The notes beneath the pieces were generated by a model. That model worked only from the letters and a program-made list of their open reading frames with translations, did not search any database and was not told where the DNA came from. A program made the position numbers and the translations under genes. A stretch of 64,000 bases of DNA from Rossellomorea vietnamensis (GTDB lineage Bacteria; Bacillota; Bacilli; Bacillales; Bacillaceae_B): contig NZ_VTEH01000013.1 of assembly GCF_008180615.1 (NCBI RefSeq), positions 54,483 through 118,482 of the forward strand, read 5' to 3'. Of this stretch, positions 27,348 through 36,280 are shown one piece after another (positions within the stretch are counted from its first letter, which is position 1; each line of letters starts with the position of its first letter).

Positions 27348-27379
27348 AAAACGACTTGACTCATGCCAAGTCGTTTTTT
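27348..27379 (+). terminator. Terminator
   Basis: AAACGACTTG pairs with CAAGTCGTTT around an 9-base loop and runs into six T. It probably ends the small-membrane-protein transcript after the MITE insertion separated them. Confidence 0.75.
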
Positions 27380-27519
27380 CATTAACTTACTTTCACAGCA
27401 CAAGGAAAACCACTATGTTATTCCAACACTATTAAAGATTCCATCGTTCTAAGGAGGACATCGCGGCTTTCATATGGAATGGTAAATCAAGCTAAACAAA
27501 AATTCGGGAGGGGATTCTT

Positions 27520-28032
27520 GTGGGCTGGAAAAAATGGCTGATAATCTTGATCTTTCTGCTTTCGGGCTGCAGCTCGAGTCCAGATTTCAAAGTTTATGAA
27601 GGGAAACCTTTAAGTATCGCGGTCATTGGGGAGCCCCCGGAAGTCAGGGAAGAAAATATCACCTTCTCGGAAGTAACATTTGAGGACCTGAATAATCTAA
27701 AAAAACTGGATCATGATGCTGTTTTTATTACAGAAGAAAACCTTAAAGAAGCTTCTGCAGGTAATTATGAAGAGACTTATCTCAATTCGGACATCCCCTT
27801 CTTTTTTTTAGAAGCTTGGAGTCATATTCCGTTTACAGAAAGAGAAAGTGAGATGGATCAGAATTGGAAGTGGTCTCCAGGAAAAAGCTTTGCAGTGGGG
27901 ATTCTTTCGTCTGGAGAAGATGATTCTTTAAACAGCTGGGGGTACAGTCTCTATAATGATGAAAAAACGGATGAGACTGTTGACGAGGTTTTTTCAAGAA
28001 TCTTCACTACCATCGAGGAGCTGAATCATTAA
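27520..28032 (+). CDS. Lipoprotein of unknown function
   Basis: A 170-residue lipoprotein. GGGAGGGG lies before a GTG start; the signal peptide ends in the lipobox LSGC (residues about 14-17). The mature part is acidic with no recognised domain. It is followed 16 bases later by the DUF1835 gene. Confidence 0.65.
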   Translation: MGWKKWLIILIFLLSGCSSSPDFKVYEGKPLSIAVIGEPPEVREENITFSEVTFEDLNNLKKLDHDAVFITEENLKEASAGNYEETYLNSDIPFFFLEAWSHIPFTERESEMDQNWKWSPGKSFAVGILSSGEDDSLNSWGYSLYNDEKTDETVDEVFSRIFTTIEELNH

Positions 28033-28048
28033 AAAGGAGCTATGAAAA

Positions 28049-29089
28049 ATGATAGATGAGTTTAAACGAATCTTAAAAAGCACTACAGAAGAGGAAGCTA
28101 AATCGCTGCTGCTTCAAACTTTATATGGTATCCACATGAATAAAGAGGTTACCGAGTATACCGATTCGGATTTAGCTTCCGACGTAAAAAGGAGCTATAA
28201 TGATTTTCTCCAATATAAAAGAAAGCAAGCCACTGAACAGCGCCATGACTATAAGTCTTACCATATAGTTTTTGGAGACTCGCCGGCTGGCAGCCTGAAA
28301 CAGGCACTAAAAAAGTTGAAATTGAATGAAGAAGAAAGAGTGATTTCTTTTTCCGACCTTTTTTCCATCGGACCGCTTACAAGGCTGGAGGAAGCAGAGG
28401 GTGTTTTGGCAAGGCGTGAATGGTTTGAAAACCATATAATCGTGGATGATGATTTTTCGAGTGATTATCTCTACACTTTCAATAAAACAATTAAGGAAAT
28501 TAGAGAGATTCCTAGTAATGCGGTCATATCGATATGGGCTGGGGAGAACGCTCATGAGCAGGCAGGTTTAAGGCTGGTAATGAGACTGCTGAATGGAAGA
28601 TCAAATGATATTCAATTAATTAATTCAACCGAACTTCATAGAAACCTTTTCAATACTTCAGAAATACAGTATCAGCTTTTACATACTGGAGAAATCTCTC
28701 CTGAACAATTAATCACTATGTACAAAAAAGGACAGAACACCCAGCCTTTAACTCCTGAGGAAAGAGGATCTCTTGAGAAAGAATACACAGAACTCTCCTC
28801 AACGAATGAAGTCCTTCGTATTTGGCAAGGAGATTCTATCAAAAGTGTGGAGGAAGGGTACTTCGATGACCTCATCATTCAAACCGCAAGAAGGTTGTTT
28901 GCGAAACGAGGAAGTGATGAATTCATGAAATCTGCCAGATTAATCGGAGAACTGATCGGCCATCTCAATCAATATGTCGGTGACCAATTTTTCGAATATC
29001 GGGTCAGGCATTTAATTTTAAATGGAGTATTCGAAATCAAAGGTGTTCCTAAAGCGATGAGGTTCTATAGTATTCGATTCAAAAAGTAA
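28049..29089 (+). CDS. DUF1835 domain protein
   Basis: A 346-residue soluble protein. The DUF1835 domain starts at about residue 70 (YHIVFGDSPAGSLKQAL) and includes VISFSDLFSIGPLTRL, and a DUF3658-like C-terminal region follows. These proteins are common in Bacillus genomes and of unknown function. AAAAGGAG lies before the ATG. Confidence 0.82.
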   Translation: MIDEFKRILKSTTEEEAKSLLLQTLYGIHMNKEVTEYTDSDLASDVKRSYNDFLQYKRKQATEQRHDYKSYHIVFGDSPAGSLKQALKKLKLNEEERVISFSDLFSIGPLTRLEEAEGVLARREWFENHIIVDDDFSSDYLYTFNKTIKEIREIPSNAVISIWAGENAHEQAGLRLVMRLLNGRSNDIQLINSTELHRNLFNTSEIQYQLLHTGEISPEQLITMYKKGQNTQPLTPEERGSLEKEYTELSSTNEVLRIWQGDSIKSVEEGYFDDLIIQTARRLFAKRGSDEFMKSARLIGELIGHLNQYVGDQFFEYRVRHLILNGVFEIKGVPKAMRFYSIRFKK

Positions 29090-29110
29090 ATCATTGAAAG
29101 GAAGAAGCTT

Positions 29111-29491
29111 ATGAATGATAGAGTAACGAATAAAGAAAGAGCGGTTTCATTTTTAAAATTGATAGTATCCAACAAGGTATCAAAAGCCTTTGATGAACAT
29201 GTCGGTGCCCGCTTCATCCATCATAATCCTTATTTCCAAGGAGATGCCGATTCACTGATGACTGCCATGGAAGAGAATGCTGCTGAGAATCCTGACAAGG
29301 TTATCGAGGTAAAGAGAGCGGTGGAAGAGGGAGAAACCGTTGTCGTACATTCTCATATCAAGCAAAATTCAGGAGACCCGGGAGCAGCTGTTGTTCATAT
29401 CTTCCGCTTTAGCGATGACAAAATTGAAGAACTGTGGGATATCGGGCAGCAAGTACCGGAGCAATCTCTTAATGAGAATGGAGTATTTTAG
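29111..29491 (+). CDS. SnoaL-like (NTF2-fold) protein
   Basis: A 126-residue protein with the small SnoaL-like cone fold: FHEH-type start replaced by FDEHVGARFIHHNPYFQGD, then VVVHSHIK and VVHIFRFSDDKIEELWDI, which is the characteristic last strand pair. Such proteins act as isomerases, cyclases or ligand binders. The role is unknown. GAAAGGAAG precedes the ATG, and a methyltransferase gene follows 36 bases later. Confidence 0.8.
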   Translation: MNDRVTNKERAVSFLKLIVSNKVSKAFDEHVGARFIHHNPYFQGDADSLMTAMEENAAENPDKVIEVKRAVEEGETVVVHSHIKQNSGDPGAAVVHIFRFSDDKIEELWDIGQQVPEQSLNENGVF

Positions 29492-29527
29492 TAGACATAC
29501 TTTTCAGTAGAAAGCCGAGGAGATAAA

Positions 29528-30286
29528 ATGAAGGTGGATGTGGTGAAGCAAAACAAAGATAGCTGGGACAAGGTGGCACATCATTTTGATGGAAAAGATG
29601 CACTTCCGAGTTACGGTCCTTATGCACAAACAGAAGATGAACTAGGACTGTTCGGAGATGTGAAGGATAAGAAGATTCTTGATATAGGTTGTGGAAGCGG
29701 ACATTCTTTGCTGTACATGGCAGAAAAGGGTGCAGGAGAACTGTGGGGTTTAGACCTTTCACAAGCACAGATCAGTACAGCTGGGAACACGTTGAAAGGT
29801 AGTGATGCAAAATTATTCTGCACACCAATGGAAGAGGATATAGATTTGCCGAAGTCCTATTTTGATATTGTTTATTCGATATTTGCAATCGGCTGGACAT
29901 CTGACTTATCAGCGACCTTCCGCCTGATTTATTCGTACCTGCAGCCAGGAGGATCCTTTATTTTCAGTTGGGACCACCCCCTGTATGCACACTTAGCAAG
30001 TGAAAATGGAGAACTCCGATTGAAAGGGTCTTATCAGGAGGAAGGAACGATCACTTATCCCCATTTCAAAGGAGAAGATGCTCCAGTCGTCATTCACACC
30101 AGAAAAATGAGTACCTATATCAATGAGTTGATAGCTGCAGGATTCACCATTGAAGCCGTTCACGAGAGTGATGTTTCCCGAAAATTTGATTCGATCCAGG
30201 AGGAAGTATCCGACCGCTATTATTCTTTAAACAAAGCAAGGAGATTTCCATCCACTATGATCATTAAAGCCAGAAAACCTCACTGA
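29528..30286 (+). CDS. Class I SAM-dependent methyltransferase
   Basis: A 252-residue methyltransferase with motif I ILDIGCGSGHSLLYMAEKGA (about 50-69) and the acidic post-motif LWGLDLSQAQI. FDIVYSIFAIGWTSD is motif II. It resembles the UbiE/Coq5-like Methyltransf_11 group. The substrate is unknown. CCGAGGAG lies before the ATG. Confidence 0.85.
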   Translation: MKVDVVKQNKDSWDKVAHHFDGKDALPSYGPYAQTEDELGLFGDVKDKKILDIGCGSGHSLLYMAEKGAGELWGLDLSQAQISTAGNTLKGSDAKLFCTPMEEDIDLPKSYFDIVYSIFAIGWTSDLSATFRLIYSYLQPGGSFIFSWDHPLYAHLASENGELRLKGSYQEEGTITYPHFKGEDAPVVIHTRKMSTYINELIAAGFTIEAVHESDVSRKFDSIQEEVSDRYYSLNKARRFPSTMIIKARKPH

Positions 30287-30367
30287 AAATAGAAAGGTAC
30301 TTAACTCGGAGTTTTCTTAGAAATTGTCTGGGGAACCGTTTTGGCAGCATCGCTATTTGAAGATTCG

Positions 30368-30860
30368 GTCTTGTAAAGGGGTGCTATTACATCATCAATC
30401 TACTATTAGGTGAGTTTTGATGCTGTATAAGAGCCCTTTTTACATCATCAAACTACTATTAGAGGAGTTTTGATGCTGTATAAGAGCCCTTTTTACGTCA
30501 CGAAATCCATATTAGACACTTTTAATGCTGTATAAAAGCCCTTTTTACATCATCAAGCCACTATTAGATGAGTTTTGATGCTGTATAAGGGTCCTTTTTA
30601 CATCACGAAATCCTTAATAGACAGGTTTTAATGCTGTATAAAAGCCCTTTTTACATCTTCAAACTACTATTAGATGAGTTTTGATGCTGTATAAGAGTCC
30701 TTTTTACATCATCAAACAACAATTTGAGAAGTTCTGATGCTGTATAAGGGTCCTTTTTACATCACGAAATCCTTAATAGACAGGTTTTAATGCTATATAA
30801 GAGCGCTTTTTACACCATCAACTTACTATTTTAGAATTTTTGATGCTGTGTAAAAAAAAG
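30368..30860. repeat. Tandem array with 53-bp period, nine units
   Basis: The block TGCTGTATAAGAGCCCTTTT recurs at 30421, 30474, 30526, 30579, 30632, 30685, 30738, 30791 and 30844, steps of 53 (once 52), with a degenerate copy before the first. Between blocks two alternating spacer types occur: one with CTACTATTAGATGAG and one with GAAATCCTTAATAGACAG. Each unit contains an imperfect dyad GATGCTGTA...TACATCATC that could form a 12-bp hairpin with a 7-base loop. The array fills the space between the methyltransferase and the serine hydrolase genes. Confidence 0.9.
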
Positions 30861-30913
30861 GGGAAATATTGATAGGCTGATTAGAAAGACGCTGGAAGGG
30901 GAGCAAAAAACAA

Positions 30914-31843
30914 GTGGATAAGGAACTGCTCAATCGCTTAGAGAAGAAAATTAAAGAGATCAAAGTTGAGGCTTTTATCATCAACCAGGGAGAGAGGCAG
31001 ATTTTCGAGTATTCTAAAAACAAGAAAGTGAAGGAAAAACCGTTTAAAGTGTATTCCATCACAAAGACAATTGTTTCCCTGTTGATCGGCATTCTCGTCG
31101 ACAGAGGGATGATCTCTTCCCTCGAAGCACCGATACACAACTATTTTCCCGAGATTTTAAATTCTAAGGATTCTCTGAAAAAAGAAATTACGATCCGGCA
31201 TCTGCTGACCATGACATCAGGTATGGAAGTCAACGAGCTGGAAGGAAATAAAGATTGGATAGAGACCGTCTTAAACCAGCCACTGTTATATGAACCTGGG
31301 ACCACTTTTCAATATAGCTCCGGGGATTCTCACCTGCTGAGCGGGATTGTACAAAAAGTCTCAGGAATGACTGCTGCCGAGTTTGCTGAAGAAAACCTTT
31401 TTAAACCTCTTAACATCAATGAATACAGCTGGTTGACGGACCCTGAGGGGGTCCATATTGGAGGGTTCGGCATTAGAATGAAGCCTGAACAGTTGATGAC
31501 ATTGGGGTATTTATTACTGAATAATGGTGAGCATCATAACATAAGAATTGTTTCTGCAGAGTGGATTCAGCAGATGACAACTCCTTATAAAGAAACAAAG
31601 ACAGAAGAGCAGGGGACATATGGGTATGGTTATCAAATCTGGACCTATACCAGCTCCCATCACAATCAGCCTCTTAGCTTCTATTGTGCGAGCGGAATCT
31701 ACGGCCAGAATATTTTCGTTGTACCGAAACTGAAGCTGGTGGCTGTGGTAAAAAGCCAGCTCAAGCTTGAAGACCACGGACTTCCGAGGAGCTATTTCAA
31801 AGAGCTTTTGCGGGGTTTGGAAAACAAAGTGGGGACAACTTAA
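30914..31843 (+). CDS. Beta-lactamase-fold serine hydrolase
   Basis: A 309-residue protein of the class C beta-lactamase/penicillin-binding-like family. The catalytic SxxK is SITK (about residues 48-51) and the second motif region reads YSSGDSHLLSGIVQKVSG, where Tyr-Ser-Ser replaces Tyr-x-Asn. No signal peptide, so it is likely cytoplasmic and an esterase or peptidase, not a resistance enzyme. The GTG start follows GGAAGGGGAG. The gene begins about 50 bases after the 53-bp repeat array. Confidence 0.8.
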   Translation: MDKELLNRLEKKIKEIKVEAFIINQGERQIFEYSKNKKVKEKPFKVYSITKTIVSLLIGILVDRGMISSLEAPIHNYFPEILNSKDSLKKEITIRHLLTMTSGMEVNELEGNKDWIETVLNQPLLYEPGTTFQYSSGDSHLLSGIVQKVSGMTAAEFAEENLFKPLNINEYSWLTDPEGVHIGGFGIRMKPEQLMTLGYLLLNNGEHHNIRIVSAEWIQQMTTPYKETKTEEQGTYGYGYQIWTYTSSHHNQPLSFYCASGIYGQNIFVVPKLKLVAVVKSQLKLEDHGLPRSYFKELLRGLENKVGTT

Positions 31844-31849
31844 AGACCA

Positions 31850-31878
31850 GGGGACAGAACCTCAAATTTCTGCCCCCC
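31850..31878. terminator. Hairpin between convergent genes
   Basis: GGGGACAGAA faces TTCTGCCCCCC with one internal mismatch region. It lies between the serine hydrolase and the convergent 41-codon gene and could end both transcripts, although no long T run follows. Confidence 0.4.
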
Positions 31879-31885
31879 TATGAAC

Positions 31886-32011
31886 TTACTTCCTCTTTTG
31901 AGCTTTCAATTTATTCATTTCTAATTCTGCAGCATACTCTTCCTGAGATTTCCCTTGTTTGGCTGCCTCTGATTGAATCTTCCTAAACTTGTTATCATTT
32001 AAATTCGGCAT
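31886..32011 (-). CDS. 41-residue small polar protein
   Basis: GGAGGTGTTAAG precedes ATG and 41 codons of a Lys/Glu/Gln-rich, probably helical protein (starts MPNLNDNKFRKIQSEAAKQG). It looks like one of the small basic cytoplasmic proteins usual in Bacillus. No family can be assigned with confidence. Confidence 0.65.
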   Translation of the reverse strand: MPNLNDNKFRKIQSEAAKQGKSQEEYAAELEMNKLKAQKRK

Positions 32012-32258
32012 CTTAACACCTCCTTATAGTCATAGATATTATGTACTCAGAATTTACGATTATTCGCCATGAAAAAGACATATTCCCGATGAAATAAAGA
32101 TAGTCAAAACTCTTTGAACAGTGTAAAATTAATTTAAATTTCTGAAGCTGCTGAATTTGCAGGACATTAGGATAATTCTTGTTCTATCTCAATTGCCGCG
32201 TCCAGCATCGTGAGAATTCTAATTATTTCGAATTTAACAGATTAGAGGTAGATGAAAG

Positions 32259-32903
32259 TTGACAATTGAAACGCCAAACGCTGTCCTCAAGGAACAAAGT
32301 ATTTTTCATCATACAGGGAATAGAATCATAACAGAAGACAGAGAGATTCGTATTATCGCAAAAGTGGAAGAACCGCTGATAGTCGTATTGGGAAATGTCC
32401 TAAGCGATGAAGAGTGCGATGCCTTGATTCGTTTATCAAAGGATAAAATGAAGAGATCCAAAATTGGACACACCCGTGATGAAAATGATATGAGAACAAG
32501 CAGCAGCACCTTTATTGAAGAAGGTGAAAGCGAAGTTGTGACAAGAGTGGAAAAACGGATCGCACAAGTCATGAATGTCCCTTATGAACATGGAGAAGGA
32601 CTGCAAATGCTTAATTACAAAATCGGCCAGGAATATAAAGCACATTTTGATTTTTTTAAAAATGCAAGCAACCCCCGTATCAGCACAATGGTCATGTACT
32701 TAAATGATGTTGAAGAAGGAGGAGAAACATACTTTCCCAAATTAAATCTTTCGGTTTCTCCTCAAAAAGGCATGGCTGTTTACTTTGAATATTTTTATGA
32801 TAATCAGGACTTGAACGATCTTACTCTGCATGGAGGCGCCCCTGTCGTGATTGGTGATAAATGGGCTGCCACTCAATGGATGAGAAGAAAGCAAGTGAAA
32901 TAA
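32259..32903 (+). CDS. 2-oxoglutarate/Fe(II) oxygenase, prolyl 4-hydroxylase-like
   Basis: A 214-residue enzyme with the double-stranded beta-helix of prolyl 4-hydroxylases. The iron ligands are HFD (about residues 128-130) and the distal His in LHGGAPV (about 191), with the 2-oxoglutarate-binding Lys in GDKWAATQW shortly after. The family, known from Bacillus anthracis, hydroxylates proline in peptides; the target here is unknown. The start is TTG 32259 after GAGGTAGATGA. A strong terminator follows. Confidence 0.88.
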   Translation: MTIETPNAVLKEQSIFHHTGNRIITEDREIRIIAKVEEPLIVVLGNVLSDEECDALIRLSKDKMKRSKIGHTRDENDMRTSSSTFIEEGESEVVTRVEKRIAQVMNVPYEHGEGLQMLNYKIGQEYKAHFDFFKNASNPRISTMVMYLNDVEEGGETYFPKLNLSVSPQKGMAVYFEYFYDNQDLNDLTLHGGAPVVIGDKWAATQWMRRKQVK

Positions 32904-32913
32904 TGTATAACGT

Positions 32914-32959
32914 AAAACACCAGCAATCTGTTATCAAGACAGAATGCTGGTGTTTTTTT
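32914..32959 (+). terminator. Terminator after the oxygenase gene
   Basis: AAAACACCAGCA pairs with TGCTGGTGTTTT across a 19-base loop, followed by a T run. Confidence 0.85.
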
Positions 32960-33052
32960 ATCGGTCAATCACGAAAAATGATAATAATTTATTGTTATTC
33001 AATAAATTATAAGGTATTATAAAAGGAAATAATGACCAACGAGGTGATTTTT

Positions 33053-33529
33053 GTGAAATTTACTGCCACACTCTATTTAAAGGCTGCCGTCTCTTTTATT
33101 GGCTTGTCTGTGCTCACTCTTTGTATCTTGTGGCTGCCCTGGCAAGCAGGAGAATTAGCTCTGACGTATCCTGAATTTTCATATTTGCAATATCCTTTGT
33201 TAATTGGATTATACATGACAGCACTGCCCTTCTTTTTCGCTTTGTATCAAGCATGGAAACTGCTGATTTCTATTGATCGAAACCAAGCATTTTCAGAATT
33301 GGCTGTAAAGCGGTTAGTACTCATCAAATATTGTGCAGTCACCATTTTCGTTATTTACCTGGCCGGTGAAATTTTGATTATCAGCCAGAATGCGGGCCAC
33401 CCTGGTATTGTTTTGATGGGCTTGATCATAATGTTTTCTTCCATAGTGATATCCATCTTCGCTGCTCTTCTTCAAAACCTTTTAAAGAACGCTCTTGAAC
33501 TTAAGGAAGAAAATGAATTAACGGTCTAG
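33053..33529 (+). CDS. DUF2975 family membrane protein
   Basis: A 158-residue protein with four membrane helices (about 8-30, 45-65, 92-110 and 120-145). The motif YQAWKLLISIDRNQAFSELA in the loop after helix 2 is that of DUF2975. GTG 33053 is preferred because GAGGTGA precedes it; ATG 33032 is in frame without a ribosome-binding site. DUF2975 genes are usually followed by a small Xre-type regulator gene; none is present here. Confidence 0.75.
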   Translation: MKFTATLYLKAAVSFIGLSVLTLCILWLPWQAGELALTYPEFSYLQYPLLIGLYMTALPFFFALYQAWKLLISIDRNQAFSELAVKRLVLIKYCAVTIFVIYLAGEILIISQNAGHPGIVLMGLIIMFSSIVISIFAALLQNLLKNALELKEENELTV

Positions 33530-33703
33530 GCGGCATAAACAAGAAAAATACTTGATACCGAACTTTCAGAAGGGGAAGGAATTATTATGACCTATGTATC
33601 ATAAAAAAATTGGAAAACGAAAACTATATGCTTCTCCACTTAGAAGGAAATTTGCAACCAGGTGTTATACTGAAAATTTAAATGAAGAAGAGGGGACGAA
33701 TAA

Positions 33704-34144
33704 ATGAAAAAAGGGGTTCTAATAACACTGATACTCTCATCACTATTCACGTTAAGCTCCTGTTCAAATGAAACTGACCGACAACCGAACTACGCGGAAA
33801 AGGGGCAGAGTGTCGTCATACATGTTCTAAATCAACTGCAATCCAAAATTGATCATATCCAGCTTGAAATTTACCAAGAAGGAAAAATGCTTTCCTCTTC
33901 AGGGACAGTTCATGCTGATGGTTCGCCAATTAAAAAAGAGGAAGATCTGGAGGTCGAATTTCTCGAGGAAGACCTGCCTTTAGAAGGGAAGGCCGAGATT
34001 GTAGTACTAGTCACAGAAACGAATGGAGATTCCACTAAAAAGATTAACAATAGTGTAACTGTTGATCTGTCCAAGGGCAGAGGGCATTTCCTCGTCACCC
34101 AAGGAGAGAATGCTGAAAATTCTATTTTAAAAGAAGCAAGGTAG
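33704..34144 (+). CDS. Lipoprotein of unknown function
   Basis: A 146-residue lipoprotein with the lipobox LSSC at about residues 17-20. The mature part is acidic and Ser-rich, with a beta-sandwich-like pattern. GAAGAGGGG lies before the ATG. It is followed 70 bases later by a membrane protein gene. No family assigned. Confidence 0.65.
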   Translation: MKKGVLITLILSSLFTLSSCSNETDRQPNYAEKGQSVVIHVLNQLQSKIDHIQLEIYQEGKMLSSSGTVHADGSPIKKEEDLEVEFLEEDLPLEGKAEIVVLVTETNGDSTKKINNSVTVDLSKGRGHFLVTQGENAENSILKEAR

Positions 34145-34215
34145 AGAAAACGCAGTTAAAGTTAGAATTCTACCCGCCTTAAAGGCAAGAATCCTCAGCT
34201 GACTGGAGTGGAAAA

Positions 34216-34626
34216 ATGAATTACTTTTTAAAACTCAATGGAATCAGCATCATTTATGCTCTAACCATCTTAATTCCCATTCAGCTGGTGTTGAATGTAT
34301 ACAGAATTACACGTATAACAGAGTGGAACATTCAAACTGTTAATAGAATAAGCGGTCTCACATCTTTACTCGCCTTTCTAGTTTTCAGCTTGCTTTTGTT
34401 CTTTTTGACAAGGAAATGGCTGAGTAGAGGTAAAGCCCGCTATTTAACCCTCGTTCTTTGGCTTCCATATTATGTTCTGTTTGCTTTCCTTTTCGCAACG
34501 TTATTCCCGATCACCCATAACGGTGATTTTCCGAATCCTGCATCCGGCTTACTTATAATAGGGACTTTCATTGTTTATCCTCTTTACATAATGGCCATGA
34601 ATTTCTTTGCCGGCTTTAATGAATAA
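34216..34626 (+). CDS. Unknown four-helix membrane protein
   Basis: A 136-residue protein with helices at about 8-28, 48-68, 76-96 and 108-130. The ribosome-binding site is GACTGGAGTGG. No family recognised. Confidence 0.6.
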   Translation: MNYFLKLNGISIIYALTILIPIQLVLNVYRITRITEWNIQTVNRISGLTSLLAFLVFSLLLFFLTRKWLSRGKARYLTLVLWLPYYVLFAFLFATLFPITHNGDFPNPASGLLIIGTFIVYPLYIMAMNFFAGFNE

Positions 34627-34629
34627 AAG

Positions 34630-34675
34630 GAAGCCAATGCTACAATTGCAGCATTGGAATTTGCGGCTTTTTAGC
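34630..34675 (+). terminator. Probable terminator
   Basis: CCAATGCT pairs with AGCATTGG, and the outer AAGCC with GGCTTTTT, to give a stacked hairpin ending in a short T run. Confidence 0.5.
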
Positions 34676-34697
34676 GATACTTTTTCTCGAAATATTT

Positions 34698-35461
34698 CTA
34701 AGGTCTGCGAATGAAAAAACACAGCTCCTTCAATTCACTATGGTGAAAGGCCTCAGCAATTCCTTTTTCCTTGATATTCTTTTTGGACACCTCTTTATAT
34801 TTTAAGGAAAGAGGAAACTCTTCTTGAAAAGGGAACGGGTCAACTGTTATTTCACCTCTGTTCAACCACCGAGGGATAAAAAGCTGATTGCTTGGATGCA
34901 GTGTTTCTGTATTCATGAATCCTTTTGAAACCAGGGATGTTCGTTTTCTTTACTGGTTCCAGGTTCATTTAAGCAAAGATAGAGGGAGAGATTATCTGAG
35001 AATTGAAGCAAGCGGAAATGCTGCATTACTAATTCATCGTTCACTTCCTGAATTTCACCTCTTATCCTTTCTTGCCGTTTCCTTTCCTTCTGTAGAAAGG
35101 CTAGACAATCACTATCATTTGAGCGGGCAAAGAAAGAACAGAAGTGCATGCTGCACAACAGAGCTGCATAAGCACTGGTTTCTTCAATCTCATCCAGACC
35201 TATTCGGTAGAATGCTAATTTAGGTAACAATGGATAGTCTGAAAACGAATAGGGTTCCCTGGAACGGTCATTCCAAATTGGAGTCTCATCCAAACCGATC
35301 CAGCCTCGGTCATGTTCATAGGCGGCATACTGAACATGGGCAAAAGCTTCTTTAGAAAGCAGTGAATTTTCATCAAAATGCCTCACTATTTCTCCTGATA
35401 AAAAGGCATGATCATGCTGAAGGATCATGTAGAATGAATGAGAGGTTTCGCGGATGATCAT
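34698..35461 (-). pseudogene. DUF3891 gene split by a frameshift
   Basis: The N-terminal frame (35461 to 34913) begins MIIRETSHSFYMILQHDHAF and reads as a DUF3891 protein to EHPWFQK, then stops at TGA. The rest of the family continues in the next frame from 34916 to 34698 (LFIPRWLNRGEITVDPFPFQ). Adding one A to the A4 run on the minus strand (plus-strand T run 34923-34926) would restore a single protein of about 253 residues. It is either a real mutation or an assembly error. ATGA overlap of the two pieces could still allow coupled translation. Confidence 0.75.
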
Positions 35462-35593
35462 ATGTGAATTCCCTCCTTTTCCGTTATATTACTGGTGCAT
35501 GTTCTATAAAACCATTCCCGGTTTACTGGCACTTTAAGCGAATGGGTATGGGAATATAAAATTATAAAAAAAGAAAAAAAGGGAGTACATACT

Positions 35594-35791
35594 ATGAAAG
35601 AATTTCTTGCTGCATTCCTAACCATTTTTCTGGTCGGCATTTACTCTGAAAGAATCACTGAATTTCTGGGGGTGCAATACAAGGTTTTTTCAGATGAATT
35701 CAACCTAGGGCTGCTTCTGGCAGATCTCGGCATATTCATTGCTCTTTTCATCCCTATATTTGCGTTGTTAAAAAAGCTGATTGTAAGATAA
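35594..35791 (+). CDS. 65-residue two-helix membrane protein
   Basis: Helices lie at about 4-17 and 38-60, ending in KKLIVR. AAAAAGGGAG precedes the ATG. No family recognised. It converges with another small membrane protein gene through a shared terminator. Confidence 0.6.
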   Translation: MKEFLAAFLTIFLVGIYSERITEFLGVQYKVFSDEFNLGLLLADLGIFIALFIPIFALLKKLIVR

Positions 35792-35803
35792 CTGAACCGC
35801 TAA

Positions 35804-35842
35804 AAAAGAGAACCCTCCAGTTTGAAGACAGGGGGTTCTTTA
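35804..35842. terminator. Bidirectional terminator
   Basis: AAAGAGAACCCTCC faces GGGGGTTCTTT around a 12-base loop, between two convergent small genes. Confidence 0.7.
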
Positions 35843-36013
35843 CTCACTCTTTTTCCTTTCCTTTTGAACTTCCAATTGCATGATCTCTAACTCAATCTTT
35901 CTTTCCTCTAATTCTAATTCTTTCTTTTTTACATCATTCTCTATCTTATGTATATAACCGTAATATATCAGTGAAAGAGCTGTGATTAGTATAACAAAAA
36001 ACATAAAATCCAT
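35840..36013 (-). CDS. 57-residue protein with membrane helix and coiled coil
   Basis: One N-terminal helix (about 3-20) is followed by a charged Glu/Lys coiled coil that runs to the end. GGAGGTG is 6 bases before ATG 36013; an in-frame GTG at 36022 lies inside that site and is less likely. The layout, an anchored coiled coil, suggests an oligomerising membrane-surface protein. No family assigned. Confidence 0.6.
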   Translation of the reverse strand: MDFMFFVILITALSLIYYGYIHKIENDVKKKELELEERKIELEIMQLEVQKERKKSE

Positions 36014-36168
36014 CTTCTCCACCTCCTGCTTAGTATACGATCTGACTTCATTAAAGGTTTCATGAATTCATTCTTTTAGTTGATCGATGCGTTAAAAAGA
36101 GGGAATTAAGTTGAATATTCGAAATCATTATGAAATAATTACCATATAAAAAAGGGAAGGAGAACGCA

Positions 36169-36207
36169 ATGATCAAAATCATTTATCGAAATCCTTTTGA
36201 CCATTAA
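36169..36207 (+). CDS. 12-codon leader peptide of the MFS exporter gene
   Basis: GGAAGGAG, then 6 bases, then ATG and the peptide MIKIIYRNPFDH and TAA. It ends 21 bases before the hairpin that covers the exporter's ribosome-binding site. This is the size and placement of leader peptides in antibiotic-induced attenuation systems such as those of erm and cat genes. Function as a regulator is inferred from the arrangement. Confidence 0.65.
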   Translation: MIKIIYRNPFDH

Positions 36208-36228
36208 CGTATAGTATTTATGTGGAAG

Positions 36229-36271
36229 CCTCCTTAATTAATATTGATTGATTCAATATTAATTAAGGAGG
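36229..36271 (+). promoter_or_regulatory. Hairpin sequestering the MFS gene ribosome-binding site
   Basis: Perfect 19-bp arms at 36229-36247 and 36253-36271 (CCTCCTTAATTAATATTGA and its complement) enclose the loop TTGAT. The right arm contains AAGGAGG, the only ribosome-binding site of the gene starting at 36281, so in the folded transcript translation initiation should be blocked. The same dyad could instead bind a repressor as DNA. Confidence 0.75.
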
Positions 36272-36280
36272 ACCAATACG

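Noticed and set aside
30368..30860. CRISPR array
   Set aside because: The spacers between the repeated blocks are themselves repeated in two types and differ from one another only slightly; no cas genes are near. It is a plain tandem array.
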